The position numbers and the translations under genes are program-made. Of a stretch of DNA of 64,000 nt, positions 1 to 11,469 are shown piece after piece. The notes below the pieces were generated by a model. It was not told the origin of the DNA. It saw only the letters and a program-made list of their open reading frames with translations, and made no database searches. The first letter of the stretch is position 1; each line of letters opens with the position of its first letter. The stretch is from Malus domestica (lineage: Eukaryota; Streptophyta; Magnoliopsida; Rosales; Rosaceae), in contig NC_091673.1 of assembly GCF_042453785.1 (NCBI RefSeq), forward strand, positions 3,603,501 to 3,667,500, written 5' to 3'.

Positions 1-3000
1 ACCAGGCATTTCGAGGCCCGGAACTGCGCAAACAATAGGTTTTTGGTGATGGGTTTTCCACAAATTGGCGATAAAGCTTCCCAGAAGGACGAATTGGGTA
101 GATGCAGTTTGATGAATCCGAGTTACTCTCATGCCGTTTCTGGGTTTTGTAGCTATGCCAGAGGCTATGCCAGTGCCGCCGAGGCCATTGCTTCGACGGA
201 TGGGGAGGAAGACTCGTCAGGGTCTGAAGAAATTCAGGAATTGTTGGAGGATTTGATCAGAGAGAACAACAAGGTGGAGTCCCATTTCAAGCAGACGAAG
301 AAAGTGGTGGGTGGTATGGGAGTAGGGAAGTACAATCTCCTCCGGAAGAGGCAAATAAAGCTGGAGACCGAGGCGTGGGAGGAGGCGGCCAATGAGTACC
401 AAGAGCTTTTAGTGGACATGTGTGAGCAGAAGCTTGCACCCAATTTGCCATACATTAAGTCATTGTTTCTTGGCTGGTTTGAGCCTTTACGAAACGCCAT
501 TGCAGAGGACCAAGAGGCCTGCAGACAACCGAACAGTCGAGCGAGTCATGCTCCGTATTTTGATCACTTACCGGCTGATAAGATGGCGGTTATCACAATG
601 CACAAGTTGATGGGGCTGTTGATGACAAATAATGGCGGAGTAGGGAGTGTCAGGGTAGTCCAAGCTGCTTGTGCGATAGGTGAAGCCATTGAGAATGAGG
701 TATGCGAGCTCACTATTTTCTTATTTGGTAAATTTTATAGCTGTGCTGAATTTGATTTTGGTTCCTAAGCTGCCGGTACTTTGAACATTCATTTTGGCTC
801 AGATTTTAGTTAGTGATCAACTATCAGTTTGTTCGGTTTGGTAGAAACTTAAACTCCCTGTGTTCACACAAACGTGAACTTCGGTTTCTAGGAGTATATT
901 TGTAATGTATAAAACTGAGTCCCTTGATGTCTCATGCCTTCATGACTAGTTGAAGGCTTTTCTCATGAGGTAGTAATGCTTCTTTCAGCATCCAGTGAAA
1001 TAATGTTGACATTCCATTTTCCATTTATCGTTGGCTTTGAACATCTTAGGAGTTAAATATAGTAATCATGTGTATCAGGTTAGGATACACAGGTTTTTGG
1101 AGAAGACAAAGAAGAAGAAGAACCTTACTGATAAGAAGCCTGAAGATGAATCTGATCCTGTGGCCATTGAACAAGAGAAACTAACGATCAGCGAGCAAGA
1201 GAAATTGACCAAAGAAAAAGAGAGACTTAGGAAAAAGGTTAACAAACTGATAAAAAAGCAGAAAATGAAGCAAGTAAGGGAGATTGTGAAGGAACAAGAA
1301 GACTTGAAGCCATGGGGTCAGGAAGCCCATGTTAAGGTTTGTGATGCTTATAGATTTAAATATGCAAACTGTCTTGTTATTGTTGTTGCTATATTATCTT
1401 GGTCCTTGTACTTGCCAGGTTGGCTGTCGATTGATACAGTTGTTGATGGACACAGCTTATATACAACCTCCGGTTGATCAATCAGGAGATGCTTCACTCG
1501 ATATACGCCCTGCATTTGTACATGTTCTTAAGACTGTCACTAAAGACACACAGTAAGAAATGTTGGATCTTTGTTTTACTTAAACCCTCTCTTTGTCTTG
1601 TGTCTATCTAGCTCTCCACCAGTGTCTATATTCTTATACTTCTGTGGGTTTCTTGTAATAGGAAGACTAGTAGGAGATATGGTATGATAGAATGCGACCC
1701 ATTAGTTCACAAAGGCATGGAGAAAACTGTAAGTAGAACAAATTTAAAGCTGATTTGGCTCATGCTCATGATTCTAGTTTGCTTTTTTATCCGTTTTTGT
1801 TCTTGCAACTTACAAGAGTATTTTTACAAATGTATTTATACCTGAGTGAAACTCTACTGATTTCTGTTCTGTCCGAGCAGGCAAGGCACATGGTCATTCC
1901 TTATATGCCTATGTTGGTACCCCCTATCAACTGGACAGGGTATGTAGTGTTTAGATTAGTTGGACTTCGTAGTTTCAAATTAGCTAGATTAAGCACTTTG
2001 CGGGTTTTTAGCCGACTCTTATTGCCTGTTCGTATACTTTGGCAGGTACGACAGAGGCGCATATTTATTCTTACCATCCTATGTTATGCGAACTCATGGA
2101 GCGAAACAACAACGTCAAGTTGTTAAAAGGACACCTAGGACGCAATTAGAACCTGTATTTGAGGTTTGAAATCCGCAGGAACTGTTACTTTTAGTTTGTG
2201 CACTGTATCTGCACCTGCCTTTAGAATTCATGCACAAGCTTTAATTCATCAGAAACATCCCTTAAATGTTTCCTCCAGTGTGAGGGTTCTCACTTGTACT
2301 TATTAGTTCTTCCCCTAATCTCTTGATTGTTCTCTGTATTTAGGCCCTGGATACTCTTGGAAGTACCAAATGGAGGGTGAACAAACGGGTACTTGGTGTA
2401 ATAGATAGGATATGGGCTAACGGAGGCCATCTTGCTGACTTGGTTGACCGTGAAGATGTGGGTTACTCTTAACTGGATTTGGTTTTTCGTACGTCCATGT
2501 TTTGACTGAAACTATATAGCTTTGCTGCAATGTGGCATTAACATTTAATTCAGCATCTTGGTAGTTGGTACTACTGGTTTTATCAATAAATAATCTTCAT
2601 TTTTCTTCCTGCTTTAAAAAGGTTCCATTGCCTGAAGAACCGGACACAGAGGATGAGACAGAAATCAAAAAATGGAAGTGGAAAGTTAAAGATGCAAAGA
2701 AGGAGAATAGTGAGAGACACTCACAGCGGTGTGATATAGAACTCAAACTTGCTGTAAGAATCATTCTCGTTAAGTTAAATAATGCAGTGCTCTTGGATAC
2801 TCTGATATTAAGTAAGTTTCACTGAATGGGAACAGGTATCTCGAAAAATGAAGGATGAGGAAGGCTTCTACTACCCACACAACCTCGATTTTCGTGGTCG
2901 TGCTTACCCCATGCACCCATATCTAAACCATCTTGGTTCCGATATGTGCCGAGGCATCCTGGAGTTTTCAGAGGGACGGCGTCTTGGAAAGTCAGGCTTA

Positions 3001-5521
3001 CGGTGGTTGAAGATACATTTGGCAAATTTATATGCTGGTGGTGTGGACAAACTCTCCTTTGATGGACGAGTAGCATTTACTGAGAATCATGTGGACGAAA
3101 TTTTTGATTCGGCAGACAGATCTCTTGAAGGGAGGCGCTGGTGGTTGGGTGCGGAGGATCCTTTCCAATGCTTGGCAGCATGCATTAATCTCGCTGAAGC
3201 ATTGAGAAGCCCCTCTCCAGAGACTACTGTTTCATATATGCCTGTCCACCAGGTAATTTTTCTCTCGGAATTTTAATATCATAAAAACTTACAAACAATA
3301 TTTAGTGATTTGGTACAGATGGTTTTGTAACCAATATTGATCTCAGTTCTCTTTTTGCGTTGCAAGGATGGTTCATGTAATGGTTTACAACATTATGCTG
3401 CTCTTGGAAGGGACAAGGTAATGAGCCTTTTTAATTTTAAATGTTAAATAAGGTTCAATATTCTTTACAGAGCAATTATACTTTATACCTCAACTGCTTG
3501 TGTGAGTTCTTGTTTTGTTGATCAAACTGCTCATCTCTTTCTTTGTTTTTTTTAGCTCGGAGCTGCTGCTGTTAATCTTGTGGGGGGAGAAAAACCTGCA
3601 GATGTTTACTCAGGAATTGCTGCCAGGTAACTATTACTCTCTGAGATGAATTGGAGGCCAAACATACATTTTTTGGGTGTTGTTGCATTTTTAAAGATGA
3701 AAAACCTAGAGGAGTAAGCAACCTGATTCATTCCCTAAAAATATCTGTTCTCAGAAAAGGATTACAATTTGGTTATTTCCCTTGAAATTTACCACTGATA
3801 ATTGATATCATTCTTATTAATTCGTCTCAGTGAAATTTTTGTGCCTATGCAGGGTACTCGATATAATGCGGAGCGATGCAGAAAAAGATCCTGCCACTAA
3901 TCCAAATGCATTGCATGCTAGGCTTTTAGTCAATCAGGTTAATATCTTGCAAAAGTGGATCTGTGCGAACCTTTTCATTGGATAATGAAGCTGAAATAGT
4001 TTGCAAAAACGTTACAAATTTTGTAGAATTTTCCCAGTATTTATGACTTGGCAGCACAATAAGGTTGCAAACAAATTATTTGGCTTGCTTTGTAAAGAAA
4101 AGAATTTACTTGAGCTCTGCTCTTTGCTGCTGCTTAATATGATGTTTCTAATGTTTGGCTTTTGTGATGGGAAATTTTAGGTGGATCGTAAATTGGTGAA
4201 GCAGACAGTTATGACGTCTGTATATGGCGTTACTTATGTTGGTGCACGTGATCAAATTAAGAGGAGATTAAAAGAGCGTGGTAACATAGCTGATGACTCG
4301 GCGCTGTTTGCTGCAGCTTGCTATGCTGCAAGGGTAAGTGGATAAAACTATTGTGTTTCTGTGTCCAATGTGTCTGTGTAAGTCTATTGATTATTTTACT
4401 CTCTGAGCAGACCACCTTGACTGCACTAGGAGAGATGTTTGAAGCTGCAAGAAGTATTATGAGCTGGCTCGGTGAATGTGCAAAGGTCTGTTTCATCTAC
4501 TTTGTTGTCTATTTGTTCTTCATAAGATGTGTGAATGGTGTAACTGTTAATTGCTTCAAAAGCTAAGCACTTGCACAAGGGATAGATGTGGATTCTATGT
4601 TTGATAATATCACGCCTTTAACTAAGTCCGTATTGTTCTCATACTAGTCCTGACAGCGATATTTGAACAAAAATAGGTGATAGCTTCGGAGAATCATCCA
4701 GTTCGGTGGACCACTCCCCTTGGACTTCCCGTTGTACAACCCTACCGACAATTAGGAAGGCATCTTGTAATATTCTTAACAACCTCTTACAACTTCCAAT
4801 ATGGCTATATATTTTACTTAATAACAAAAAGACTCAGAGTTATCATCTCTTCTAAAAATAAAAATAAAGACTCAAAAGAGTTGTTCGTTTTAAGGCAAGC
4901 ATGTAAATAAGGTGCTGCTTTGAAAATGCAGATTAAGACTTCCCTTCAGGTGTTGACGTTACAAAGAGAAACTGACAAGGTCATGGTTAAACGGCAGAGG
5001 ACAGCCTTTCCCCCAAATTTTGTTCACTCCCTTGACGGTTCCCACATGATGATGACTGCTGTTGCCTGCAAGAAAGCAGGCTTAAATTTTGCAGGTTTCT
5101 ACTGGATTTTTATTTCCTATTGTCTTTTGCTCTCTTGTATAGGGTAGTACATTTACATGTGCTGCTAATGATTGCAGGAGTGCATGATTCATATTGGACG
5201 CATGCATGTGATGTTGACGAAATGAATAGGATACTAAGGGAGAAGTTTGTTGAACTCTACGAGGCACCTATACTGGAGAATGTGAGTATCTTTGATGATG
5301 CCGATATTTGTTTGCCTGGTGAAAATACGTAAAAATACACATCGTTGGCGTTTTCTGACTGGATTCCCATGTTCTGTTGCCTATTTAATTTGTTACTTCT
5401 ATGTCTACAGTTGTTGGAGAGTTTTCAAGAGTCTTTCCCCAACTTGACTTTTCCGCCATTACCGGATCGTGGAGACTTCGATCTCAGAGATGTTCTCGAA
5501 TCTCCCTATTTCTTCAACTAG
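1..5521 (+). CDS. RPOT: Phage-type organellar DNA-directed RNA polymerase (RPOT), 5' end outside window
   Basis: Single-subunit T7-like RNA polymerase that transcribes mitochondrial and/or plastid genes. The frame is open from base 1, so the true start lies upstream. My exons are 1-699, 1079-1336, 1419-1552, 1662-1728, 1881-1939, 2046-2163, 2344-2457, 2622-2753, 2836-3252, 3367-3417, 3556-3626, 3853-3937, 4181-4333, 4411-4485, 4677-4766, 4932-5094, 5178-5281 and 5411-5521. All junctions are GT-AG and keep frame, giving 966 visible residues, close to the roughly 1,000 usual for the family. Catalytic signatures are present: [13 protein letters not shown] (first catalytic Asp, 3367 on), [15 protein letters not shown] (Lys/Tyr pair, about 4184), and HDSYW (second catalytic Asp, about 5183). 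The protein ends SPYFFN, as plant RPOTs do. The N-terminal part (VMGFPQIGD, then an acidic linker) resembles the RPOT1/RPOT2 branch more than RPOT3; this subclass call is from memory. No lesion seen, so probably functional. Confidence 0.95.
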
Positions 5522-6412
5522 TCTGATCGAGATGATTGTTAGGCGGAGGTGCCCTTCTTGGTTGCTTGAGTTCCCCAATTCATTCAATCACAAGGTGATG
5601 AAATTTTATTTATTTTCTCTCATTCAAGGGCGTGAGATGGTCAAGGAGAGCGAGCTCCGATGAGAACAAAAAAAAAAAAAAAAACTTCATGTTCGGCTGC
5701 TGCTATCAATTTGCTGCCCGTACGTGTACATATGTCGAGAAAGGCTATCTTCACCAATTAGTTGGAGATATCCCACCGGGCTTGGCCGTCTTCTGCATCC
5801 ACTGTTTTGAAAGGATTGGGGAAATATGATGGTCACCAAGCAGCATTCGAGAAAATTAAGACATCCCCATGGAAGTAAAGGTCGTACCCAGTGCACAAGG
5901 CTCCTGCTTTATGCAGGGTCTGGGAGAGGTGAATGTCGGCTAGCCTTATCCCCATGAAAGTACATCAAAGAAAAATTAAATCACCAAAAGTTGATAGGAA
6001 AACAACGATAGACGAACATTGTGGACGTCACTTGTGTTTGTAAATTTTTGTTTCGTTACGATTCATTTCAACAGGAAATGTAAAATAAGTTCATGTAATG
6101 ATTGTTGATTCTTGCTCGCTGAATTTTGAAGCAGAATTCATATGATTTTATTTGAAATTTACACAGGAAATTACATAGGTTGTACTGGATATACAAATAC
6201 TGTTTTGTTTTTGTTTGAGATCTTCAACATTATGCATTAAAGCAACGTAAGTTCAAAGCAGAGCGACGGGCTGGCGACTCATTTCTTATCACACCGATAT
6301 TGTCCCTTAATTTTCATTTTTATCACAGACGATATAGAATTCGCTCTGTTTTACATATATATATCTCCCCGGAAAACTTGAGTGTTTACTGGTGTTTTCA
6401 AATGACAATGCT
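5522..6412. other. 3' flank of RPOT and intergenic spacer
   Basis: Presumed 3' untranslated region of RPOT followed by spacer before the convergent gene remnants. It holds an A-run near 5669 and AT-rich sequence. I see no coding exon here on either strand. Confidence 0.5.
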
Positions 6413-7062
6413 CTACAGGTATAGTATAGGATATTCATCTAACAATAGCCTCTGAACAATATAAAACCATGCATTAATGGACACCTTCTGTTTGAAAAGG
6501 GCAGTAGCATCGATGTATATCTCTATCAAATTCGAAAACACAGCAAGAGCGATCATGAAAACAGATAAGATCTTGTCCTTCATCGTTGCTATGCCATCCC
6601 TGAATCACAGAATTTTGATATCGAATGTACATTAGTTTGCACGCACGCACACGTGCTTGCTGAACTTGAAAATGAAAACAATTGAATGTCACATAACTCA
6701 CCTTAGAGCAATGGCAGCAGGAAAGATGAATCCAATGCAGACTGTAGCGGTCGCTCCAGAGAACTGGAAAACATCACAGATGCTGGGAATAAAATTTGCG
6801 CCCAAGAAGACGAGAGAAATTAGTCCGATGGTGCTTAATGTAATCCTACAAAAATGGGAAACCAGAGGCCTAGACGAAGGAGAGAGGAGGTCATTCAAGT
6901 TGAGTCGCAGTGGATGGAAAATACCGGGAAAAACAAGCATGAGGTGGAGGGCATAGCTGATGCGAACGATATCACTGAGCAAAAAGCTGTAAGGGATACC
7001 AAGGCTGGTGTCGAAATTGGCTAGCACGTCATCAAGGGTTTGAAAGATAATAGAACAAAGCC
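6413..7062 (-). pseudogene. 3' fragment of an AVT6-type vacuolar amino-acid transporter
   Basis: Two minus-strand exons (about 7062-6702 and 6599-6413) encode the C-terminal part of an amino acid/auxin permease family protein of the AVT6 branch. Landmarks are LDDVLANFD, GIPYSFLLSDIVRISYALHLM, GANFIPS and FQFSGATATVCIGFIFPAA, then KDKILSVFMIALAVFSN. The exon junction (AAG/GTGAGT to CAG) is intact and the last exon ends at TAG (6415-6413), with a tail about 20 residues longer than I expect. The upstream transmembrane half and any start codon are missing. Upstream of the LDDVLANFD motif the sequence stops matching the family and runs into a Copia polyprotein fragment. I infer a gene fragment left by rearrangement or insertion, not a working gene. 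Confidence 0.8.
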
Positions 7063-7089
7063 AACAAAGTCACTAACCGTGCCTTGTAA

Positions 7090-7375
7090 CCCTCTATTTA
7101 AACATCAAAACGGCGCTTGATTTTGTAAACCCATTTGTTGGGAAGAATATTCATATTGGGTTGTAACAGCACCAAAGACCACGTGCCATTCCTTTGAAGA
7201 GCATTGAACTCGTCAGCCATTGCTGTGCGCCATTCTGAAACCTTATTAGCCTGACTAAAACATGTAGGCTCAACGAAGTCGTGATCAACAGTAGTAGCAA
7301 AAGCATATTTCGGATTAGATCTACTGGCTCGAGTAACCATTGAATGAGTCGAAGGTACTTACCTCGAGAGCAGAT
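7090..7375 (-). mobile_element. Copia retrotransposon fragment (reverse-transcriptase N-terminus)
   Basis: The minus strand encodes THSMVTRASRSNPKYAFATT, then FVEPTCFSQANKVSEWRTAM and NKWVYKIKRRFD. These are the linker and start of the Copia reverse-transcriptase domain, including the conserved WVYKIK block. Only about 90 residues remain, and no LTR was found beside them. The fragment sits exactly between the truncated HSP90 gene and the AVT6 fragment, so it marks the break between them. Its frame is open but it lacks all catalytic motifs. Confidence 0.8.
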
Positions 7376-7407
7376 GGAGCCCATGGATTCCAACATGTCG
7401 AACTTAC

Positions 7408-10356
7408 CAGTTCGCCATCAAAATCATCTGAGATAAATACCCGCTTCACACACAAACGTATATTCTTTGTTTTTGGATTTACAACATCCTCATTGTTAAG
7501 AGGCCCCATTCCAGGAATATAAAGAACACTCCTGAACTCCACCTCATCCTGCGCAGATTTCAGAGTCAAGTTAAACTCCAAAACCGATATATTTTCTACT
7601 TCAACCAAATTAGAATAAGACAGCGGAGGGGGAGTCATTTCAGTACCTCAGTGGTGAAGTGAGTGTATCCAAGTGGATCCAGGAACTCATTAAAAGTTTT
7701 CTTGTAAAATTCTTGATACTCCTCTTTTTGAACTTCCTTTGCACACCGCATCTGCAGAAAAACGAAACAATTTTCTTTTTTTAAGAGAGGATATAACAGG
7801 AAAATATATGCACATTAAACAAATAGATCGCACTGAAGCTAAATACATATACCATGACATTAATACATTACAGCTTTAACGCATGGTACTCACCCATATA
7901 GGCTTTGTTTCATTGGCTAATTCCCAATCCCAATACTTCTCAGTTTTTGTCTTCTTTTTCTTCTCACCCTGGTAACAAGCATGAACAACATTTCACAGAA
8001 TTACGAATCCTATGTAGAAGTTACCTCTGGTTTTGGTTCTCCTCCTTCTTTTGGTTCTTCCTCCTCTTCCACCTGCCAAAGTTCCCACACAATGAGGACT
8101 GGTAAAAGTGATAACTGCTTCATCATTATTAGAACAGATACTTTTAAGCTTAGAACCATAAGCTTTAGAATAGCATATAGACAGAAGACTACTTATTCAG
8201 ATAGTAACATTATGGTAACGATATTTTCTGGTTACCACTTCGCGTGCACCTTAGACTGGTAAAAGTAACAGTGCAACCATTAAGGAAAAGACCAATCACA
8301 TGAAGAAATTGAATTCTATCAATCCCTCCAAAACCAGCCATCTAGAGGGAAAATGGTTTGTAAAAGCAGAAAATGAAATCCTCACCTCCACTGTCCTTGA
8401 TTTTTCTTGCCATGTATAGATGGGAAAGGAAACAAACTGTGAGTAATTCTTCACTAAACCCTCGATCCGGGCTGGCTCTGAGAATTCATACTTGTCATCC
8501 GGCTGCAAGGAGAAATTTGAAATAAAGATAGCTCTCCAAATTTATTTAACTTCTCAAAAAGAAATCAGAATATAAGTAACTAGCAAGTAGCAAATAATAA
8601 TGACTATAATCTGTCAACACCAGCAATAGCTACAATAACTTCAATGACCAGAAAAATGAGGAGAGTCCCATGCAAACAAACAAATGCCATGAAATGATAA
8701 ATAAAGTGAAGGGTAAGTGGTACCTACCCTTAAATAGAGGGTTATCTGTGTTCCCCGCTGTATGAGATTTTCCGGATTAGTTTCTTCCTTAATAACATAA
8801 GAGCTACTGTCAGCTGCTGCTTCCCAAACATACTGCTTATCTGACCTTGGGCTTTTTGTAGAGACAACAACCTGATTTTACATAATATATACAAGAAAAT
8901 TAGCAACACAGCAGCCCATATTAAAAGCGTAGCTACAAGCAGAGAGCTGAAACAAGGTATAAAATAAGTGTTAAATCATAATGCACCTTCTCAGCAACAA
9001 GAAAAGCAGAATAGAAACCAACACCAAATTGACCAATCAAGCCATTGTCTGCACCAAGATCCTTGTTTTCCTACAAAAATACAAGGCTGAAAAACTAAGA
9101 TTCAAAAAGATCAAAGAACTCAAAAATGTTCACATAGAAATAAAAAGATGAAAATTACTGCATTCAAGAGAGAGAGAGAGAGAAACCTTCAGAGCCTTCA
9201 AAAACTTTGAAGTACCACTCTGGGCAATGGTTCCAAGGCAGTCAATGAGTTCCTCTTTTGTAATTCCAATACCAGTATCCCTAAAAGTCGGAGAATCAGA
9301 TTTCAATAACTCAACTAATCCATCCAGGGACAGAAATGAAGCAAAGATTTAGAAACAACATACAATATAGTGATAGTCCCATTGTCTGGATCAGGTTTGA
9401 TGCGAATCTGTAGCTCAGCAGCATCTCCAAGCAGAGAGAGGGCTCTGTCACACTCAAAAATCTCAACTTGTCCAAAACATCACTAGCATTACTGGAACAG
9501 GAAAACAAAATAGGGTCAACAAATTCGTCAAATAAACATGTACATATAAAACAAATCATAACGAGCATATTACTCAATCAAATCAAATCCTAATCTAATT
9601 TTTCTGCTATCGAAAAGTTCAAAGAACAAACTAGTGAGCAAAGTATACAAGAAGAACGAGCATACCCTATAGGCCATGAGTCACCAAAAGAAGTTTGATT
9701 GAAGTTTAGGGAAATGCAAGCTCACCTCACAAGCTCCCTAAGGAACACCTCCGTGTCGCTGTATAGACTATGAACTATCAAATCCATAAGCCGAGATACC
9801 TGCAAATAATTTCAAACTCTTCAACTTTCAATTCCAAAACTCATACACCAAAAACCGAAACCTCGCCATAACGAATATGGAAACAATAAGCAATCATTAT
9901 ACTCATTTTCTGTCGAAAGCAATGCCAAATACCCATAATTTAAAGCACAGGAATCCGTTTTCATCGTGAATAAACAGAAAAATACATAAAATTCTACAAA
10001 AATTGGAAATTGCAGAGCTCAATGGCGAAACAACACAAAAAGACCGAAAATTTATAGAAACAAAGAGAAACCCACCTCGGCCTGGTACTCAAATTTCTCA
10101 CCGGGGGCATCGGTGGCCTCCTCCTTCTCGGCAACCGCCGCGCCGCAGCGGAAGGACACTCGTCTGTTCCTGCTCTCAACCTTCCACTTCAATCCGATGC
10201 AAGAGAAGGCCTTTCGGAGTCCATTCTGCGGCAAAAAAGCGCTTCTGAGAATCTGAGGTTCAAGGCCCTGCTGGGGTTTCTGAGTGCGAAGGGAGACGAA
10301 GAAGGAAGCGAAGCCAGAGAAGCAGTGGCCAAGCTTCTGCTCATAACTGGAGCCAT
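7408..10356 (-). pseudogene. Truncated, frameshifted chloroplast-type HSP90 (HSP90.5 class)
   Basis: Eleven minus-strand exons of an HSP90 resembling chloroplast HSP90.5: 10356-10076, 9799-9726, 9491-9364, 9280-9187, 9070-8987, 8871-8728, 8502-8386, 8072-8025, 7968-7894, 7751-7647 and 7548-7408. The N-terminus looks like a plastid transit peptide (MAPVMSRSLATASLAS). ATPase-domain blocks follow: [51 protein letters not shown]. The charged linker and the start of the middle domain (VLYIPGMGPLNNEDVVNPKT, FISDDFDGEL) are also present. The gene stops there; the rest of the middle domain and the dimerisation domain are replaced by the Copia fragment. Two small insertions break the frame: a CTCAGATT duplication (8 bases, about 10248) and an extra CT in a CT run (2 bases, about 9434). 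Removing both restores phase, since exon 1 is 281 nt and exon 3 is 128 nt instead of 273 and 126. Splice sites are otherwise clean, so decay looks recent. Confidence 0.88.
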
Positions 10357-11469
10357 TGAACCCTAAACCTCACGGAAGTAGTTGGGTTGGGGGTGGGGTC
10401 GATAATTCCGTTGTGCCAAACACTGTCTTCAAGTGGCAAAACCCTTTTGTGAGTTGCGAGGGTTTATCAGGTCTTAAGTAGGGAGAGTGGAGTGTTCTAG
10501 AAAGTACAACACTTTGGAGGTTTTACTTTTACGTTTTGTTTGGACTCCGAGTTTTCTTCTGTGGAGTTTGTGAGGCCTAGATATTATCCGCCATTTCACC
10601 TTCAACTTTATCTTCTGCATTTTCCATTTTTCTTTCACTTTGAAAAAGGGCTCGATGGTGATTTCGCCACGGCAGTCCATTCTTCTAGAGACGGAAAATA
10701 CTCACAGAGCTATTTCAACCTTCTTTAGCCGTCATCATGCAATTCACCAGCGCTAGGTCAAAATTCCAATGTCGAATCCCAATATAAGACCAGAGTTTAC
10801 CAAGTAAAACCTTTTCAAGGACCACTAATTTCTATAGCATGACCAAAATCCAAAAATAGTCGCCAATCGGCCTTGTCTTGTATACGTACTTGCAATTTTG
10901 TTCTTTTGATACAAGTAATTTTAGGGAAGAGGAGAATCAAACGGGAATGCGGAAGTGAATATTTTTAATAAATTGAGCTATTAGTCGCTTGTTTGATTGT
11001 ATTAGCAATTAAATACCAATTTAAGTTAAAGAGCTGAGAAGTAAAAACTCTATGGTCTAATTAATTTTTGGTCAGACAATGACCACAAAGTTCAATGCTT
11101 ATCATTATATGCTTTGCTTCTACTGTCTTGTGGCAACTCTCCCCCACCTTTTGTCAACTCAACTCTTTCAACCAAGACAATCTGAAACATAGCTACAAGT
11201 GAAGTGACATAACGATTCCAACATGGTCAATGTATAATTTAACTTCTGCAGTTAAAACATTCAACGTTTCAGAAGAAAACAAATCACAAGAGACAAGGAT
11301 AGTCTCGAGGGTCAAACGTTTGGTGCTTAGGATCGGATTGGATTAGAAAGATAAACCCCACGAGGAGCGGCGCTTCAATTAGCTGTTGCAAGTTCCCTTG
11401 AGCCAAACATCCCATCAACCAAACATGTAGCATTCTATAAACTAGTTGCAATCCGAAGGATGAGAGCAC
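10357..11469. other. Spacer upstream of the HSP90 remnant
   Basis: Former promoter region of the HSP90 copy, then spacer to the 3' end of the hydrolase gene. No coding potential, long repeat or RNA gene was recognised. A CT-rich stretch lies near 10600-10640. Confidence 0.45.
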
